Shown piece by piece: positions 8,434 through 18,421 of a DNA stretch of 64,000 nt. Both the position numbers and the translations under genes were made by a program. This DNA is from Hoyosella levis (GTDB lineage: Bacteria > Actinomycetota > Actinomycetes > Mycobacteriales > Mycobacteriaceae): assembly GCF_026008515.1 (NCBI RefSeq), contig NZ_BQYM01000008.1, positions 1 to 64,000 of the forward strand, given 5' to 3'. The notes below the pieces were generated by a model that saw only the letters and a program-made list of their open reading frames with translations, had not been told where the DNA came from and made no database searches. Each line of letters begins with the position of its first letter. Within the stretch, counting starts at the first letter, position 1.

Positions 8434-9290
8434 TCCCAGGCCATGCGCTCGAGCCGCGCGATGCGCTCGGCCATGGGCGGATGGGACGCGAAGAGCCCGA
8501 CGAAGCGTTCCCCGGCACGGAAGGGGCTCGCGATCATCAAGTGCGACTCCGATGCCAGGCGCGGCTCCGGGGGCAGCGGCGCGACCGCGACTCCCCGCTC
8601 GATCTTGCGCAGCGCGGAAGCGAGGGCCAGCGGATCACCGGTCAGGCGCGCACCGGACTCGTCGGCCTGGAACTCGCGGGACCGCGAAACGGCCATCTGG
8701 ATGACTCCCGCCGCGACAGGGCCAAGCAGCGCGATGAGCAGCAGTGCCATCGGATTCGCGTCGTCATCATCGCCACCACCAAAGATCGAGGCGAAGATAG
8801 CCAGGTTGGCCAGTCCGGAAATGATGCTCGCCATAGCCCCGGCCACGGACGAGATCAGGATGTCTCGGTTGTAGACGTGGGCGAGCTCATGGCCGAGAAC
8901 GGCGCGCAGCTCTCGCTCGTCGAGCAGATGGAGGATCCCCTCGGTGCAGCACACCGCGGCGGTGCGCGGATTGCGTCCCGTCGCGAACGCGTTCGGGGCG
9001 ATGGTCGGGCTGATGTAGAGGCGTGGCATGGGTTGCTGCGCGACCGTAGCGAGCTCCCGGACAATGCGGTGCATGGCGGGCTGCTCGAACTCGCTGACGG
9101 GCTGGGCGCGCATGGCCCGCAGGGCGAGCTTGTCGCTGCTGAAGTAGGCGAAGCCATTGATCCCGACCGCCACGAGCACGGCGATCCAGAGGATGGCAGC
9201 GTTGCCGAAGAGTGATCCCACGAAAATGATGAGCGCGGACATGCCACCGAGCAGCATGGCGGTCTTGAGCCCATTCGCGTGACCGGTCAT
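8424..9290 (-). CDS. htpX: Membrane zinc metalloprotease HtpX
   Basis: 288 residues. Two N-terminal transmembrane helices (about 10-28 and 30-50), the zinc site [10 protein letters not shown] (His134, Glu135, His138), two further hydrophobic segments (about 147-170 and 182-202) and the third ligand in REFQADE (Glu206). HtpX degrades misfolded membrane proteins. The ATG at 9290 has a GGAGG site. It lies between the convergent yajQ and the co-directional prenyl synthase. Confidence 0.94.
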   Translation of the reverse strand: MTGHANGLKTAMLLGGMSALIIFVGSLFGNAAILWIAVLVAVGINGFAYFSSDKLALRAMRAQPVSEFEQPAMHRIVRELATVAQQPMPRLYISPTIAPNAFATGRNPRTAAVCCTEGILHLLDERELRAVLGHELAHVYNRDILISSVAGAMASIISGLANLAIFASIFGGGDDDDANPMALLLIALLGPVAAGVIQMAVSRSREFQADESGARLTGDPLALASALRKIERGVAVAPLPPEPRLASESHLMIASPFRAGERFVGLFASHPPMAERIARLERMAWDQR

Positions 9291-9380
9291 GACTCATTCC
9301 TCCACGAGAGCGGCACTGGCACTCTAGGAACGAACAAGCACCTGCCGTGGGTTCCACGGGCAGGCTGGGCCGTGGGTGAT

Positions 9381-10457
9381 CTACCCCACGCGGCTCGCGG
9401 TGTAGTCGATGACCTGCAGCAGCGCGGTACGAGCGGCCGAGCCGGGGAACTCAGCGAGCTCGGCGCGCGCGACATCGGCGTAGCTGGCAAGGTCAGCACG
9501 GGCCCGCGCCATGCCCTCGGAGGCACGGAGGAGACGCAGCGCCTCCTCCACCAAGCCGTCGTCGGTGATCGGCCCGGCGAGCAGCTCGCGCAGTCGATCA
9601 CCGTCGCTTCCTTGCTGGTCGAGCGCGTACAGCATGGGCAGCGTGAGGACTCCCTCGCGGAGGTCGGTCCCCGGGGTCTTGCCTGACTTCGCCGAGACCG
9701 AGTCGATGTCGATGATGTCGTCGCAGATCTGGAAGGCCATGCCCACCGCGTCACCGACCCGCTCGAGCCGATCGATCTGCTCGGGCGTGCCGCCCGAGAA
9801 GGTGCCGCCGAACTTGCCGCTCGCCGCAAGCAGCGAGGCCGTCTTCTCGCGGATCACCTTCAGGTAGTGCTGGACCTTGTCCTGGGCTGGGGGCGCGCCC
9901 ACCGTCTCGCGCATCTGGCCGGTGACGAGCTCGGCGAACGTCTCGGCGATGACGCGGACCGCGTCCGGCCCGAGCGTCGAGAGCAACCGGGACGAGTGCG
10001 CGAAGAGGTAGTCACCGGCGAGGATGGCGATGCTGTTGCTCCACCGCGCGTTGGCGCTGACGGCGCCGCGCCGCATCTTGGCCTCGTCCATGACGTCATC
10101 GTGGTAGAGGGTGGCGAGGTGCACCATCTCGACAACGGTGGCCGCAGTGGTGATGGCGTGCTCGTCCGGCTCGGGCCCGAGCTGCCCGCAGAGAATGGTG
10201 AAGAGAGGCCGGAAACGCTTGCCCCCGGCGCGCGCGAGATAGAGGGCGGTCTCGGTGAGAAACTCCTCGCCGTCGGACAACTCGTCGATGAGGAGCTTTT
10301 CCACGGACTCGAGGCCACTGCGCACGACCCCGGCAACCTGGGCGTCACCGAGGTCGATCCCAGCGACGACCTGATCGTCGCGTGATGCTGCGTCGTCACT
10401 ATTCACGGTGCTCGTGCCCATTCTGTCGCTCGGGTTGCCGTGGATGTCATCCACCAT
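9381..10457 (-). CDS. grcC: Long-chain trans-polyprenyl diphosphate synthase (GrcC type)
   Basis: 358 residues. Both aspartate-rich motifs of trans-isoprenyl synthases are intact: DDVMDE (first) and DDIIDID (second), with GGKRFRP upstream. The enzyme adds isopentenyl units to an allylic diphosphate and, in this context, probably makes the menaquinone side chain. The ATG at 10457 is preferred because TACGGT lies 6 nt upstream; an ATG at 10421 is the alternative. Homolog of Rv0562 next to htpX. It is divergent from the TetR gene, whose -10 box is 78 bp away. Confidence 0.9.
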   Translation of the reverse strand: MVDDIHGNPSDRMGTSTVNSDDAASRDDQVVAGIDLGDAQVAGVVRSGLESVEKLLIDELSDGEEFLTETALYLARAGGKRFRPLFTILCGQLGPEPDEHAITTAATVVEMVHLATLYHDDVMDEAKMRRGAVSANARWSNSIAILAGDYLFAHSSRLLSTLGPDAVRVIAETFAELVTGQMRETVGAPPAQDKVQHYLKVIREKTASLLAASGKFGGTFSGGTPEQIDRLERVGDAVGMAFQICDDIIDIDSVSAKSGKTPGTDLREGVLTLPMLYALDQQGSDGDRLRELLAGPITDDGLVEEALRLLRASEGMARARADLASYADVARAELAEFPGSAARTALLQVIDYTASRVG

Positions 10458-10463
10458 GTGAAC

Positions 10464-10469
10464 ACCGTA
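10464..10469 (-). promoter_or_regulatory. -10 box of grcC (leaderless)
   Basis: TACGGT on the minus strand ends 6 nt before the ATG at 10457. Confidence 0.45.
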
Positions 10470-10546
10470 GCGAACGCGCGCGCCATGCACGTGATGGAAC
10501 AGGCCGATTGAGACATGTCTCGCCGAACGCGGGCCTCGGCCCGAAG

Positions 10547-10552
10547 TAAGCT
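10547..10552 (+). promoter_or_regulatory. -10 box of TetR gene (leaderless)
   Basis: TAAGCT ends 6 nt before the GTG at 10559. Confidence 0.45.
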
Positions 10553-10558
10553 GGACGC

Positions 10559-11404
10559 GTGTCCCGCGCAAGTGATTCCCCCGCCCCTGATTCCTCGGCC
10601 CCTGATTCCCGCTCCGAAGGCTCCCCCGCTGCCGGCTCCCCCGCTGCCGGCTCCCCCGCTGCGACATCCGCGAGCGATCCGAAGGGCGAAGCTACAGGAC
10701 CGGAGGCTCCCGAGCAGCCGGTGGATGGGCGCAGCGTGCGCTGGGAGGACCACAAGGCGGCCCGGCGGAAGATCGTGCTGGATTCAGCGCTCCGCGCGAT
10801 CGACTCGGAGGGCTCCGACGTAGGGGTGCAGCAGATCGCCGAGTACGCGCGGCTTCCGCGATCGGTGGTGTACCGGCTCTTCCGCGAGCGCACCGACCTC
10901 GACGAGCAGGTGCGCGCGCACATCGTCTCCTCGATGATGGAGACCCTCGCGCCCGCCCTCGTGCCCGAGGGATCGGTCGAGTTCGCGATCAACCGCGCCA
11001 TCCACACCTATGTGGACTGGATCGCCGCGCACCCGAACCTGCACCAGTTCCTCTCCACCGGCCCGAAGCGCCCTGCTCGTGCCGCGCAATCGCTGGATGG
11101 AGTGAAGACCGCCTTCGGCCTTTATGTGACCGATGTGATCGCGGCGGGCCTTGCCACGCTCGACCTTCCCGGCGACCGGGCCGAGGCAGTCTCGTTCGGG
11201 CTCGTCGGGCTCGTGGACGGAGCCGTCAACCAATGGCTGCACCACGGCGAGGGCAGGTTGCCAACCAGCGAGCTCGCCGATGTGCTCAGCAGCGCTGCCC
11301 TCGATGTGATCAGCGGGGCGCTGCGCGACCTCGGCGTGACTCTCGATCGCCAGGCCTCGCTCGGCGAGATCACTGGCGATATCCGGCCGCTGCTGGAGAA
11401 CTAG
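10559..11404 (+). CDS. TetR family transcriptional regulator
   Basis: 281 residues. An unusual disordered N-terminus of about 60 residues, rich in Ser/Pro/Ala with tandem SPAPDS and GSPAA units, precedes a TetR DNA-binding domain (WEDHKAARRKIVLDSALRAID to RSVVYRLFRERTDL). The remainder is a helical ligand-binding domain. The ligand and targets are unknown; divergence from grcC makes that gene a candidate target. A GTG at 10721 (VDGRSVRW) would give a protein without the repeats. It occupies the place where menJ lies in M. tuberculosis. Confidence 0.8.
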   Translation: MSRASDSPAPDSSAPDSRSEGSPAAGSPAAGSPAATSASDPKGEATGPEAPEQPVDGRSVRWEDHKAARRKIVLDSALRAIDSEGSDVGVQQIAEYARLPRSVVYRLFRERTDLDEQVRAHIVSSMMETLAPALVPEGSVEFAINRAIHTYVDWIAAHPNLHQFLSTGPKRPARAAQSLDGVKTAFGLYVTDVIAAGLATLDLPGDRAEAVSFGLVGLVDGAVNQWLHHGEGRLPTSELADVLSSAALDVISGALRDLGVTLDRQASLGEITGDIRPLLEN

Positions 11405-11430
11405 GCCACGGTGAGCTACCGGGATAGCGC

Positions 11431-12525
11431 CTAGTCGCCGGTGATCCCCCAGCTCGCGAGGTATCCCTCGGGAAGGTCGTCGCTGGGCGCCTCGGGGGTA
11501 TCCAGCGACGTCCGGCTGAACCGCGGTGCCGGGGCGGGCTGGGTGACCCCGCCGATCTCGACGTAGGTGCCGCGCGCGGCGTTGTGCGGGTGATGCTGCG
11601 CTTCCCACGCATCAACGACGGGCGAGACGCAGGCATCGCTGTCGGCGAAGATCTCGGTCCACTCATCCTGGGTGCGCTGCAGGAATGCCTTGGCGAGGGT
11701 CTCGCGCCACTGCGGCCAGCCGGTGGGGTCGAGGTGGAAGGGCAGGTCCTCATCGTCGATGCCGAGCCGGGCGATGAGCTCCGCGTGGAACTGGGGCTCG
11801 AGCGCCCCGACGGCCATGTGCTTGCCATCCGCGGTGGCGTAGGTGTCGTAGCAGGGCGCGCCGGTGTCGAGGAGGTTGGTGCCGCGCGGGCCGTTCCAGA
11901 GGCCGTTGGCGCGCATCCCATGGAGGAAAGTCGTCATCAGGGCTGATCCGTCGACCATCGCGGCGTCGATGACCTGGCCTTGCCCGGAGGTGTTGCGCTC
12001 GTGCAGCGCGGCGAGGATGCCGAGGGCGAGGAGCATTCCACCACCGGCGAAGTCGGCGAGAAGGTTGACGGGCGGGGTGGGCTTCTCTCCTGCCCGGCCC
12101 AGGAGATCGAGCGCGCCCGAGACGGCCGCATAGTTGATGTCGTGCCCGGCGCGCGGCGCGAGCGGGCCGTCCTGGCCCCAGCCAGTGATGCGCCCATAGA
12201 TGAGGCGGGGGTTTCGCGCGTGCAGGTCAGCGGGGCCGATGCCGAGCCGCTCGGCGACCCCGGGCCGGTAGCCCTCGACGAACACATCAGCGGCGTCGCA
12301 GAGCGCGAGGAGGGTTTTCTTGCCGGACTCGGACTTGAGATCGAGGGAAAGGGTGTTCTTGCCCCGGTCAAGAGGGCCTTGCGGCGGGACGAGGCCACCA
12401 CCACCGCCGGCGCGCTCGATTCGGAGAACTTCTGCGCCGAGGTCGGCGAGGATCATGCAGCCGAATGGGCCGGGGGCAAGCCCTGCCATCTCGATGATGC
12501 GTATCCCGTGGAGCGGTCCTGGCAT
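11431..12525 (-). CDS. mcr: CaiB/BaiF CoA-transferase family, alpha-methylacyl-CoA racemase-like
   Basis: 364 residues. The family signature is clear: LAPGPFGCMILADLGAEVLRIE, SLDLKSESGKK, then RAGHDINYAAVSGALDLLG with the His-Asp pair used for proton transfer in methylacyl-CoA racemases, and LLADFAGGGM. Racemases epimerise 2-methylacyl-CoAs during degradation of branched lipids or sterol side chains; a true CoA transferase of the family is the alternative. The ATG at 12525 has an AGGAGG site. It follows menG on the same strand after 104 nt. Its place within a menaquinone cluster is unusual. Confidence 0.8.
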   Translation of the reverse strand: MPGPLHGIRIIEMAGLAPGPFGCMILADLGAEVLRIERAGGGGGLVPPQGPLDRGKNTLSLDLKSESGKKTLLALCDAADVFVEGYRPGVAERLGIGPADLHARNPRLIYGRITGWGQDGPLAPRAGHDINYAAVSGALDLLGRAGEKPTPPVNLLADFAGGGMLLALGILAALHERNTSGQGQVIDAAMVDGSALMTTFLHGMRANGLWNGPRGTNLLDTGAPCYDTYATADGKHMAVGALEPQFHAELIARLGIDDEDLPFHLDPTGWPQWRETLAKAFLQRTQDEWTEIFADSDACVSPVVDAWEAQHHPHNAARGTYVEIGGVTQPAPAPRFSRTSLDTPEAPSDDLPEGYLASWGITGD

Positions 12526-12629
12526 GATTCTTGCCTCCTGTCCCGGCGCGGCGCGCCAGCCCAACATTATTGGGACAGGATGTCACATCTACCTGGCGGG
12601 GTGCAGCACCGGCTCGCCGGGGACAGGCA

Positions 12630-13328
12630 CTACCGCACCGCGCGGTGCAGCGCCACGATGCCACCCGTCAGGTTGCGCCACTGCACATCACGCCAGCCCG
12701 CCGCAGCGATCCGCTGCGCGAGCGCCCGCTGGACCGGCCATGCCCGAATCGATTCGGCCAGGTAGACGTAGGCATCAGGGTTCGAGCTCACCGAGCGCGC
12801 CACCGCGGGCAGTGCCTTCATCAAGTACTCCATGTAGGCCGTCCGCAGGACCGGAACCACTGGCGCCGAGAACTCGCACACCACCATCCGCCCACCGGGC
12901 TTTGTCACCCGCCGAAGCTCCGCGAGCGCCTGATCCACATCGGCGACGTTGCGCAGCCCGAACGAGATCGTCACCGCGTCGAACGACTCATCACGGAACG
13001 GCAGGCGCAGGGCATCACCGGCGACCATCGGCACGCGCCGCCCGGCCCCGGCCTGCAGCATGCCCTTCGAGAAGTCCGTCGCCACGACCCACGCGCCGGA
13101 CCGCGACAGCTCCACCGTCGAGACGCCCGTCCCCGCAGCAAGATCCAGCACGGACTCGCCGGGCGCCAGGCCGAGCGCCCGCCGCGTGGCCTTGCGCCAC
13201 AAGCTGTCCTGCCCGAACGACAACACCGTGTTGGTGATGTCGTAGCGCCGGGCCACGCCATCGAACATCGAAGCGACCTCGCGGGGGTCCTTATCGAGGG
13301 TGGCGCGGGAGCTCTGCACGTTGGTCAC
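12630..13328 (-). CDS. menG: Demethylmenaquinone methyltransferase
   Basis: 232 residues of the UbiE/MenG family: [25 protein letters not shown], the SAM-binding motif [35 protein letters not shown], and [17 protein letters not shown]. It performs the last step of menaquinone synthesis, C-methylation of demethylmenaquinone at the membrane. TAGGTT 7 nt before the GTG at 13328 suggests a leaderless mRNA. Homolog of Rv0558; mgtA lies upstream on the same strand. Confidence 0.95.
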   Translation of the reverse strand: MTNVQSSRATLDKDPREVASMFDGVARRYDITNTVLSFGQDSLWRKATRRALGLAPGESVLDLAAGTGVSTVELSRSGAWVVATDFSKGMLQAGAGRRVPMVAGDALRLPFRDESFDAVTISFGLRNVADVDQALAELRRVTKPGGRMVVCEFSAPVVPVLRTAYMEYLMKALPAVARSVSSNPDAYVYLAESIRAWPVQRALAQRIAAAGWRDVQWRNLTGGIVALHRAVR

Positions 13329-13335
13329 CTAGACG

Positions 13336-13341
13336 AACCTA
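13336..13341 (-). promoter_or_regulatory. -10 box of menG (leaderless)
   Basis: TAGGTT on the minus strand, 7 nt before the GTG at 13328. Confidence 0.45.
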
Positions 13342-13361
13342 CCCGTTCGCGGAACACGATG

Positions 13362-14501
13362 TCATGCGGTAGCAGGGAGCTCCGTCGCCGTGAAGCCCGC
13401 GACCTCCGCGTAGTGCCCGAGCAGCTCATCGCAGATCGCCGGCCAGGTCCGCTGCAGCACCGAGCGGCGCGCCGCCCGGCCGAACTGCGACCGTGCCATC
13501 GGGTCAAGGAAGGTCTCCACAGCGCCGGGCAGGACCTCCTCGAAGCTCGGCACCGGCAGCAGGAATCCGGTGCGGGCATTCGCGATGAGATCCTTCGGCC
13601 CGCCCGCATCCGGACCGATCACTGGGATGCCGCTGGCCAGCGCCTCCTGGATCGCCTGGCAGAAAGTCTCATGCTCGCCGGTGTGGACGAACATATCGAA
13701 GCTCGCGTAGGCCCGGGCGAGCTCGAGGCCGCCGAGCTGCCCGGTGAACACCGCGTCGGGCATCATCCGCTGCAGCTTCGGCCGGTCCGGGCCGTCGCCC
13801 ACGATGACGATCTGCACGTCATCCCGGCCGCTGAGGACCGCGAGCCGCTCGACGTGCTTCTCCGGGGCGAGGCGGCCCACGAACCCGACGAGGAGCTTGC
13901 CCTCCGGGGTCCACTGCTCGCGAAGCTCGCCACTGCGGCGAGTCGGCGAGAACCGCTCGATGTCCACTCCCCTGCCCCATCGGTGCACCCGGGGGACGCC
14001 GTGCTTCTCGAGATCTCGTACCGATGCGCTCGAGGGCGCGAGAGTCCGGTCGCAGGCACGGTGGATGCGGCGGGTCCAGCTCCAGGCGGCACGCGCCGTC
14101 AGGCCCAGTCCGTAGCTGTCGGCGAAGCCCGCGACATCAGTCTGGAAGATCGCCACCGCGGGCACGCCGAGCCGTCGAGCGGCACCGATGCCGCCCGCGC
14201 CCAGCAGGAACGGCGACGCGAGATGGATCACGTCGGGATCGAACTCGCGGAGGGCGTCGGTGATCCACGGCTGCGGCAGTCCCACGGGCAGCGAGGTGAC
14301 CATCGGCACCATCACCGCGGGCACGTGCAGCACCGGGAAGCCCTCGTACTCGTGGACAGCCTCCTCGTCACCGACGGCACCAGGCGCGATCACGATCGCG
14401 TCATGGCCGTTTCGCTTGAGATGCTCGAGGACGCGGAGCACCGAGTTGGTCACACCGTTGACGTTCGGCAGGAAGGATTCGGACACGATCGCAATACGCA
14501 T
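13362..14501 (-). CDS. mgtA: GT4 glycosyltransferase, MgtA-like alpha-mannosyltransferase
   Basis: 379 residues, GT-B fold. N-terminal [29 protein letters not shown]-terminal nucleotide-sugar site with [16 protein letters not shown] and the EX7E-like [25 protein letters not shown]. The close M. tuberculosis relative is Rv0557 (MgtA, earlier PimB), which transfers mannose from GDP-mannose in lipomannan-like glycolipid synthesis. The same position between menD and menG supports the assignment. Acceptor specificity cannot be read from sequence. Confidence 0.87.
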   Translation of the reverse strand: MRIAIVSESFLPNVNGVTNSVLRVLEHLKRNGHDAIVIAPGAVGDEEAVHEYEGFPVLHVPAVMVPMVTSLPVGLPQPWITDALREFDPDVIHLASPFLLGAGGIGAARRLGVPAVAIFQTDVAGFADSYGLGLTARAAWSWTRRIHRACDRTLAPSSASVRDLEKHGVPRVHRWGRGVDIERFSPTRRSGELREQWTPEGKLLVGFVGRLAPEKHVERLAVLSGRDDVQIVIVGDGPDRPKLQRMMPDAVFTGQLGGLELARAYASFDMFVHTGEHETFCQAIQEALASGIPVIGPDAGGPKDLIANARTGFLLPVPSFEEVLPGAVETFLDPMARSQFGRAARRSVLQRTWPAICDELLGHYAEVAGFTATELPATA

Positions 14502-14563
14502 AGCTGCAGCGTGAACGAGGTGAACGGCGGCCAGCCAAGCGCGCCATGACCAGCAGGAGAATC

Positions 14564-15025
14564 TCAGTTGAAGCTCTCGGCGTCGCGTCGCCTGCCGTGC
14601 CCGGGTTGTTCAGATCGCTGTAACTCGCGCCGGATGTACCAGAGCGGCAGCGCCGCGATCAACCAGGTGATGAGCACGATGGATGTCGCCGGGGGGACGG
14701 CAACCCACGCGTCCCGGCCAGCCACTCGCACCAGGTCGGGATCCGTGCGCGCGTACTCCACCTCGATGCGCTGGCCCACCACCAGATCGGTGGGATAGAG
14801 CACACCCAGCCTGGGGTTGTGCAGCACGCCGTCGGAGGTGCTGAAGATGACCGCGGAGCGCCGGACCCCCGCCGAGAGCACCTCCGCGGTGGCGACCCCC
14901 ATGTCCGATTCGATGATCATATCGTTGCGCCACGCGCCGACCACGAGGATCACCGCGAGCATAGTGATCCCCCCGGCCAGGAGGAGCACTGCACGCCTGG
15001 CCCGCCGCAGCATCCGATATCTCAC
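14564..15025 (-). CDS. DUF3592-like membrane protein
   Basis: 153 residues with two transmembrane helices (about 13-31 and 115-131) enclosing an extracytoplasmic beta-rich domain containing [26 protein letters not shown] and a [18 protein letters not shown] segment typical of DUF3592. Function unknown. It stands between menD and mgtA, as Rv0556 does. The GTG at 15025 has TACGCT 7 nt upstream, suggesting a leaderless start. Confidence 0.8.
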   Translation of the reverse strand: MRYRMLRRARRAVLLLAGGITMLAVILVVGAWRNDMIIESDMGVATAEVLSAGVRRSAVIFSTSDGVLHNPRLGVLYPTDLVVGQRIEVEYARTDPDLVRVAGRDAWVAVPPATSIVLITWLIAALPLWYIRRELQRSEQPGHGRRRDAESFN

Positions 15026-15032
15026 GAAAAGC

Positions 15033-15038
15033 AGCGTA
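15033..15038 (-). promoter_or_regulatory. -10 box of DUF3592 gene (leaderless)
   Basis: TACGCT on the minus strand, 7 nt before the GTG at 15025. It lies in the short gap after menD. Confidence 0.4.
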
Positions 15039-15042
15039 TCCG

Positions 15043-16671
15043 CTAGCGGGCGACGGTCGCGCGGATCGCGCTATGCAGCTCCCGCAGCCCCGACCGGTCC
15101 GTGCGGACCTCCACGATGCGCACTCCCCCGGCATCGGCCGCGCCCTCGGCGAGCACTTCACCGAGTTGGTCGAGCTCGGGCTGCTGGTAGGGGATGTTGT
15201 ATGCCTCGCACAGTGCCTTGACGTTGACCCCGTGCGGGGTGCCGAAGATCCGCTCGAAGGCGCCCGCGTAGACCGGGTCACCCTGCTCGAGCAGCTCGAA
15301 GATACCGCCGCCATCGTCGTTGGCGACAACGATGGTGAGATCCTCCGGCCGTGGCTCATGCGGGCCAAGCAGCAGGCCGGAGCTGTCATGCAGGAACGTC
15401 AGGTCACCGAGCAGCGCGATGGCCCGGCCGCCATGCGCGAGCGCCGCCCCCATCGCGGTGGAGACGGTGCCGTCGATCCCGGCGACGCCACGATTGGACA
15501 CCACGCGGACGTGCTCGGGCACGGGGCCCGCGAGGGCGGCATCGCGCACGGGGTTGGACGCGCCGAGCACGAGCAAGTCCCCTGGCCTTGCCGCACCGAC
15601 GATCGCATTTGCCACATGCAAGCCGGTTGCCTTCGGATGGTTCGCGAGCTCGCTCCGCATCGCGATCCGCGCGCGTTGCGACAGGTCCTGGCATTGCTCG
15701 AGCCACGAGCGCCGGGGCGTGCCCGAGAGCACCGCGCGAGTGCCCGCCGCGGTCAGGTTGCCGGAGATGTCGGGCCAGCGCGGTCCCGTCGTGAGCGCAT
15801 GAACGGCGATCCGCGGATCCGCGAGCAGCCGGGACACAGAGCGATGCAGGGTGGGCCGTCCCGTGATGATGGCCTGCTGGGGATGCAGCTCGCCGAGCGC
15901 ATAGGGATGCACCGCGATACCGCCAGGCACATGGCGCGCCGTCGGCTCGGTGACCGTTGGCAGCCCCTCGAGCTCGGGATGCTCGCCCGAGCCGTGCCCC
16001 GCCACGACGATCGTGTCGAGCGAGACATCGATCGGCAGTGGCACATCGAGATGGGCACGCGGGGTGCTGGTCCACGGCGCGCCGTCGGGACGCCCGGGCG
16101 GCACCGTTCCGCCGTCGATCTCGGGCACAAGCGGCTCGCGCAGCGGCAGGTCGAACTGCACCGGCCCCGCGTTGCCGGTGCGGTCACCGCGCGCGGCTGC
16201 CAGCACCCGGCACACCGCCGAGCGCCATTGGCTGTTCTGGTCCCGGTCCTCCTCCGCGATGCCCAGGCTGATGCAGGCGCGCACCTGCTCGTTGAACATG
16301 CCGAGCTGCTCCACGGTCTGGTTGGCACCGGTACCGAGCATCTCGTACGGCCGGTTCGCGCTCAGCACGATCATCGGGACGCGCGCGTAGTTGGCCTCGA
16401 ACACCGCGGGCGTGAGGTTCGCCACGGCCGTGCCGGAGGTCATCACCACTGGCACTGGCTTGCCGGAGCCCAGAGATAGGCCGATAGCGAGGAACCCGGC
16501 GGTGCGCTCATCGATGCGGACATGCAGCCTGATGCGGCCCGCTGTCTCGGCGGCATGGAGCGCGAAGGCCAGTGGCGCATTGCGGGATCCCGGGCACAGC
16601 ACGACGTCGCGGACGCCGCCGCGGACGAGCTCATCGACGACAGCACTGGCCTGGGCAGTGGACGGGTTCAC
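15043..16671 (-). CDS. menD: 2-succinyl-5-enolpyruvyl-6-hydroxy-3-cyclohexene-1-carboxylate synthase
   Basis: 542 residues, a thiamine-diphosphate enzyme. The N-terminal PYR domain has [16 protein letters not shown] and [22 protein letters not shown]; the C-terminal PP domain has the ThDP motif [13 protein letters not shown] to [15 protein letters not shown]. MenD joins 2-oxoglutarate to isochorismate, the first committed step of menaquinone synthesis. GTG start at 16671. The protein order menD-(flavin reductase)-menC differs from M. tuberculosis, where bpoC separates menD and menC. Confidence 0.95.
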   Translation of the reverse strand: MNPSTAQASAVVDELVRGGVRDVVLCPGSRNAPLAFALHAAETAGRIRLHVRIDERTAGFLAIGLSLGSGKPVPVVMTSGTAVANLTPAVFEANYARVPMIVLSANRPYEMLGTGANQTVEQLGMFNEQVRACISLGIAEEDRDQNSQWRSAVCRVLAAARGDRTGNAGPVQFDLPLREPLVPEIDGGTVPPGRPDGAPWTSTPRAHLDVPLPIDVSLDTIVVAGHGSGEHPELEGLPTVTEPTARHVPGGIAVHPYALGELHPQQAIITGRPTLHRSVSRLLADPRIAVHALTTGPRWPDISGNLTAAGTRAVLSGTPRRSWLEQCQDLSQRARIAMRSELANHPKATGLHVANAIVGAARPGDLLVLGASNPVRDAALAGPVPEHVRVVSNRGVAGIDGTVSTAMGAALAHGGRAIALLGDLTFLHDSSGLLLGPHEPRPEDLTIVVANDDGGGIFELLEQGDPVYAGAFERIFGTPHGVNVKALCEAYNIPYQQPELDQLGEVLAEGAADAGGVRIVEVRTDRSGLRELHSAIRATVAR

Positions 16672-16764
16672 GCTTCCAGGGTGTCAGATTTCGCGGCGCC
16701 GCGCGGCCTACCGTGTCCGCTCCGGCACCCGCCCCGGCTGACATGGCCCGCCGAGGGTGCGACG

Positions 16765-17376
16765 ATGGCAGGCGTGCGCACACATTTCGACCCGGTCCTG
16801 ATGGAACCCGACCGGGTATACCAACTGCTGACCGCCACCGTGGTGCCGCGGCCCATCGCCTGGGTCTCGACCCGGTCCGCGGCCGGGGTGGACAACCTGG
16901 CGCCCTACAGCTTCTTCACCATCGCGAGCACGCGGCCGCCGATCGTGCAGTTCTGCTCGGTCGGCCACAAAGACAGTGTCCGCAATGTCGCCGAGACGGG
17001 CGAGTTCGTGGTCAACCTCGCCTCGCAGCCCATGCTCGATCAGGTCAATGCCAGCGCGGCCGCGTACGGAGCCGGGGAGAGCGAGTTCGACAAGCTCGAT
17101 ATCGCCCTCGAGCCCAGCGTGCGCGTCGCCCCGCCGCGGGTGCTGCACGCGCCCGTCAGCGTCGAGTGCGTGCGCGAGCGCATCATCGAGATCGGTGATT
17201 CCTTCCTCGTGCTCGGCCGGGTGGTGTTCGTCACCGTGAACAGTCGCGCGCTCGATGAGGACGGCTTGCCCGCGAGCCAGGCGCTCGCCCCGCTGAGCCG
17301 CCTCGGTGGCACCGAGTGGGGCGTGGGGATGGACACGCGCGAGGTGCCGCGGCCGATCCCACCAGCAGCGAGCTAG
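16765..17376 (+). CDS. Flavin reductase-like FMN-binding split-barrel protein
   Basis: 203 residues. DRVYQLLTATVVPRPIAWVSTRSAAGVDNLAPYSFF is the entry strand of flavin-reductase-like domains; VQFCSVGHKDSVRNVAETGEFVVNL follows. Such proteins bind FMN and many supply reduced flavin to oxygenases; no partner oxygenase is adjacent. The ATG at 16765 follows GAGGG. It lies divergent from menD and its last 4 bp overlap the convergent menC. Confidence 0.83.
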   Translation: MAGVRTHFDPVLMEPDRVYQLLTATVVPRPIAWVSTRSAAGVDNLAPYSFFTIASTRPPIVQFCSVGHKDSVRNVAETGEFVVNLASQPMLDQVNASAAAYGAGESEFDKLDIALEPSVRVAPPRVLHAPVSVECVRERIIEIGDSFLVLGRVVFVTVNSRALDEDGLPASQALAPLSRLGGTEWGVGMDTREVPRPIPPAAS

Positions 17377-18365
17377 ACGGCAGCGGCCGGGCGCTCGGCG
17401 AGGATGCGATGGCACCGGTCGAGGCGCTCCAGCCACCACTGCTGCCGCTCGGGGGTGGCGGCGAGCCGGTCCAGCGCGGCAGGGTCCGGGACGGGCCGCT
17501 CGGCCAGCATCGTACCGGCGTTCCAGGCGGGCGGCTCGGCCACATCGTCGAGAAGCAGCCGGGAGGTGCCCAGCCCGCACGCATGATGCAGCTCGGGCAA
17601 GGCCGCTGCGGTAGCGAGCCCGGTGCCGATGCCCACTGCGGTGTCGATGGCGCTGGAGACCACCACGCGCATCCCGGCAGCGGCGAGGCTGTTGGCGATG
17701 CCCAGCACGCGCGCGGGGCCACCGAGCGGGGCAACCTTGATGACCGCGATATCGGCAGCCTTCATCCGGGCGACGCGCAGCGGGTCGGAGGCCCGGCGAA
17801 TGCTCTCGTCGGCCGCGATCGGCACTGCCACGCGCTGCCGCAGAGTTGCGAGCTCCTCGACCGAGCGGCATGGCTGCTCCGCGTACTCGAGATCCCCGAG
17901 CTGCTCGAGCGCGGCGGTGGCCTCCTCGACCGTCCAGGCGCCATTCGCATCGATGCGGACGGTGGGCACGAGCTCGCGCACCGCCGCGACACGGGCGAGG
18001 TCATCAGCGAGGACCTGGCCGCGCTCGGCGACCTTCACCTTGGCGGTGGTGGCACCAGGGAACCGAGCGAGCACCGCGGGCACATCGGCGGCGGGCACGG
18101 CGGGAACGGTGGCGTTGACGGGGATCGACGATCGGAGCGCGCGGGGCGGGGGCTGCCAGGCCGCGGAGATAGCCGCTGCCAGCCAGGTCGCCGCCTCCTC
18201 GTCCGGGTACTCGGGGAACGGCGCGAACTCGCCCCAGCCGTGCGGGCCCTCGATGAGCAGCGCCTCGCGATGCTCGATGCCGCGGAAGCGCACCCGCAGA
18301 GGGAGCGACACCACGCGCGCGCTGCCGCGCAGCTCGGCAAGTCCGGGCAAGGCAGGTGCGTCCAT
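17373..18365 (-). CDS. menC: o-Succinylbenzoate synthase
   Basis: 330 residues of the enolase superfamily. TAKVKV carries the first catalytic lysine, then metal ligands in RIDANGAW, AEQPC and AADES, and the second lysine in AVIKVAPLGG. MenC dehydrates SHCHC to o-succinylbenzoate. The ATG at 18365 is preferred because TACAGT lies 7 nt upstream; a GTG three codons earlier is possible. It follows fprB and overlaps the convergent flavin-reductase gene by 4 bp. Confidence 0.93.
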   Translation of the reverse strand: MDAPALPGLAELRGSARVVSLPLRVRFRGIEHREALLIEGPHGWGEFAPFPEYPDEEAATWLAAAISAAWQPPPRALRSSIPVNATVPAVPAADVPAVLARFPGATTAKVKVAERGQVLADDLARVAAVRELVPTVRIDANGAWTVEEATAALEQLGDLEYAEQPCRSVEELATLRQRVAVPIAADESIRRASDPLRVARMKAADIAVIKVAPLGGPARVLGIANSLAAAGMRVVVSSAIDTAVGIGTGLATAAALPELHHACGLGTSRLLLDDVAEPPAWNAGTMLAERPVPDPAALDRLAATPERQQWWLERLDRCHRILAERPAAAV

Positions 18366-18372
18366 GCCCGCC

Positions 18373-18378
18373 ACTGTA
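18373..18378 (-). promoter_or_regulatory. -10 box of menC (leaderless)
   Basis: TACAGT on the minus strand, 7 nt before the ATG at 18365. Confidence 0.45.
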
Positions 18379-18421
18379 GGTGACGGCTCTTGGAGGCGAC
18401 GGCCATTGGAGGCGGCGTCCC

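Noticed and set aside
12531-14549. A 672-codon open frame on the plus strand opposite menG and mgtA
   Set aside because: It is the antisense shadow of well-recognised genes in GC-rich DNA; its translation is Arg/His/Pro-rich with no family resemblance.
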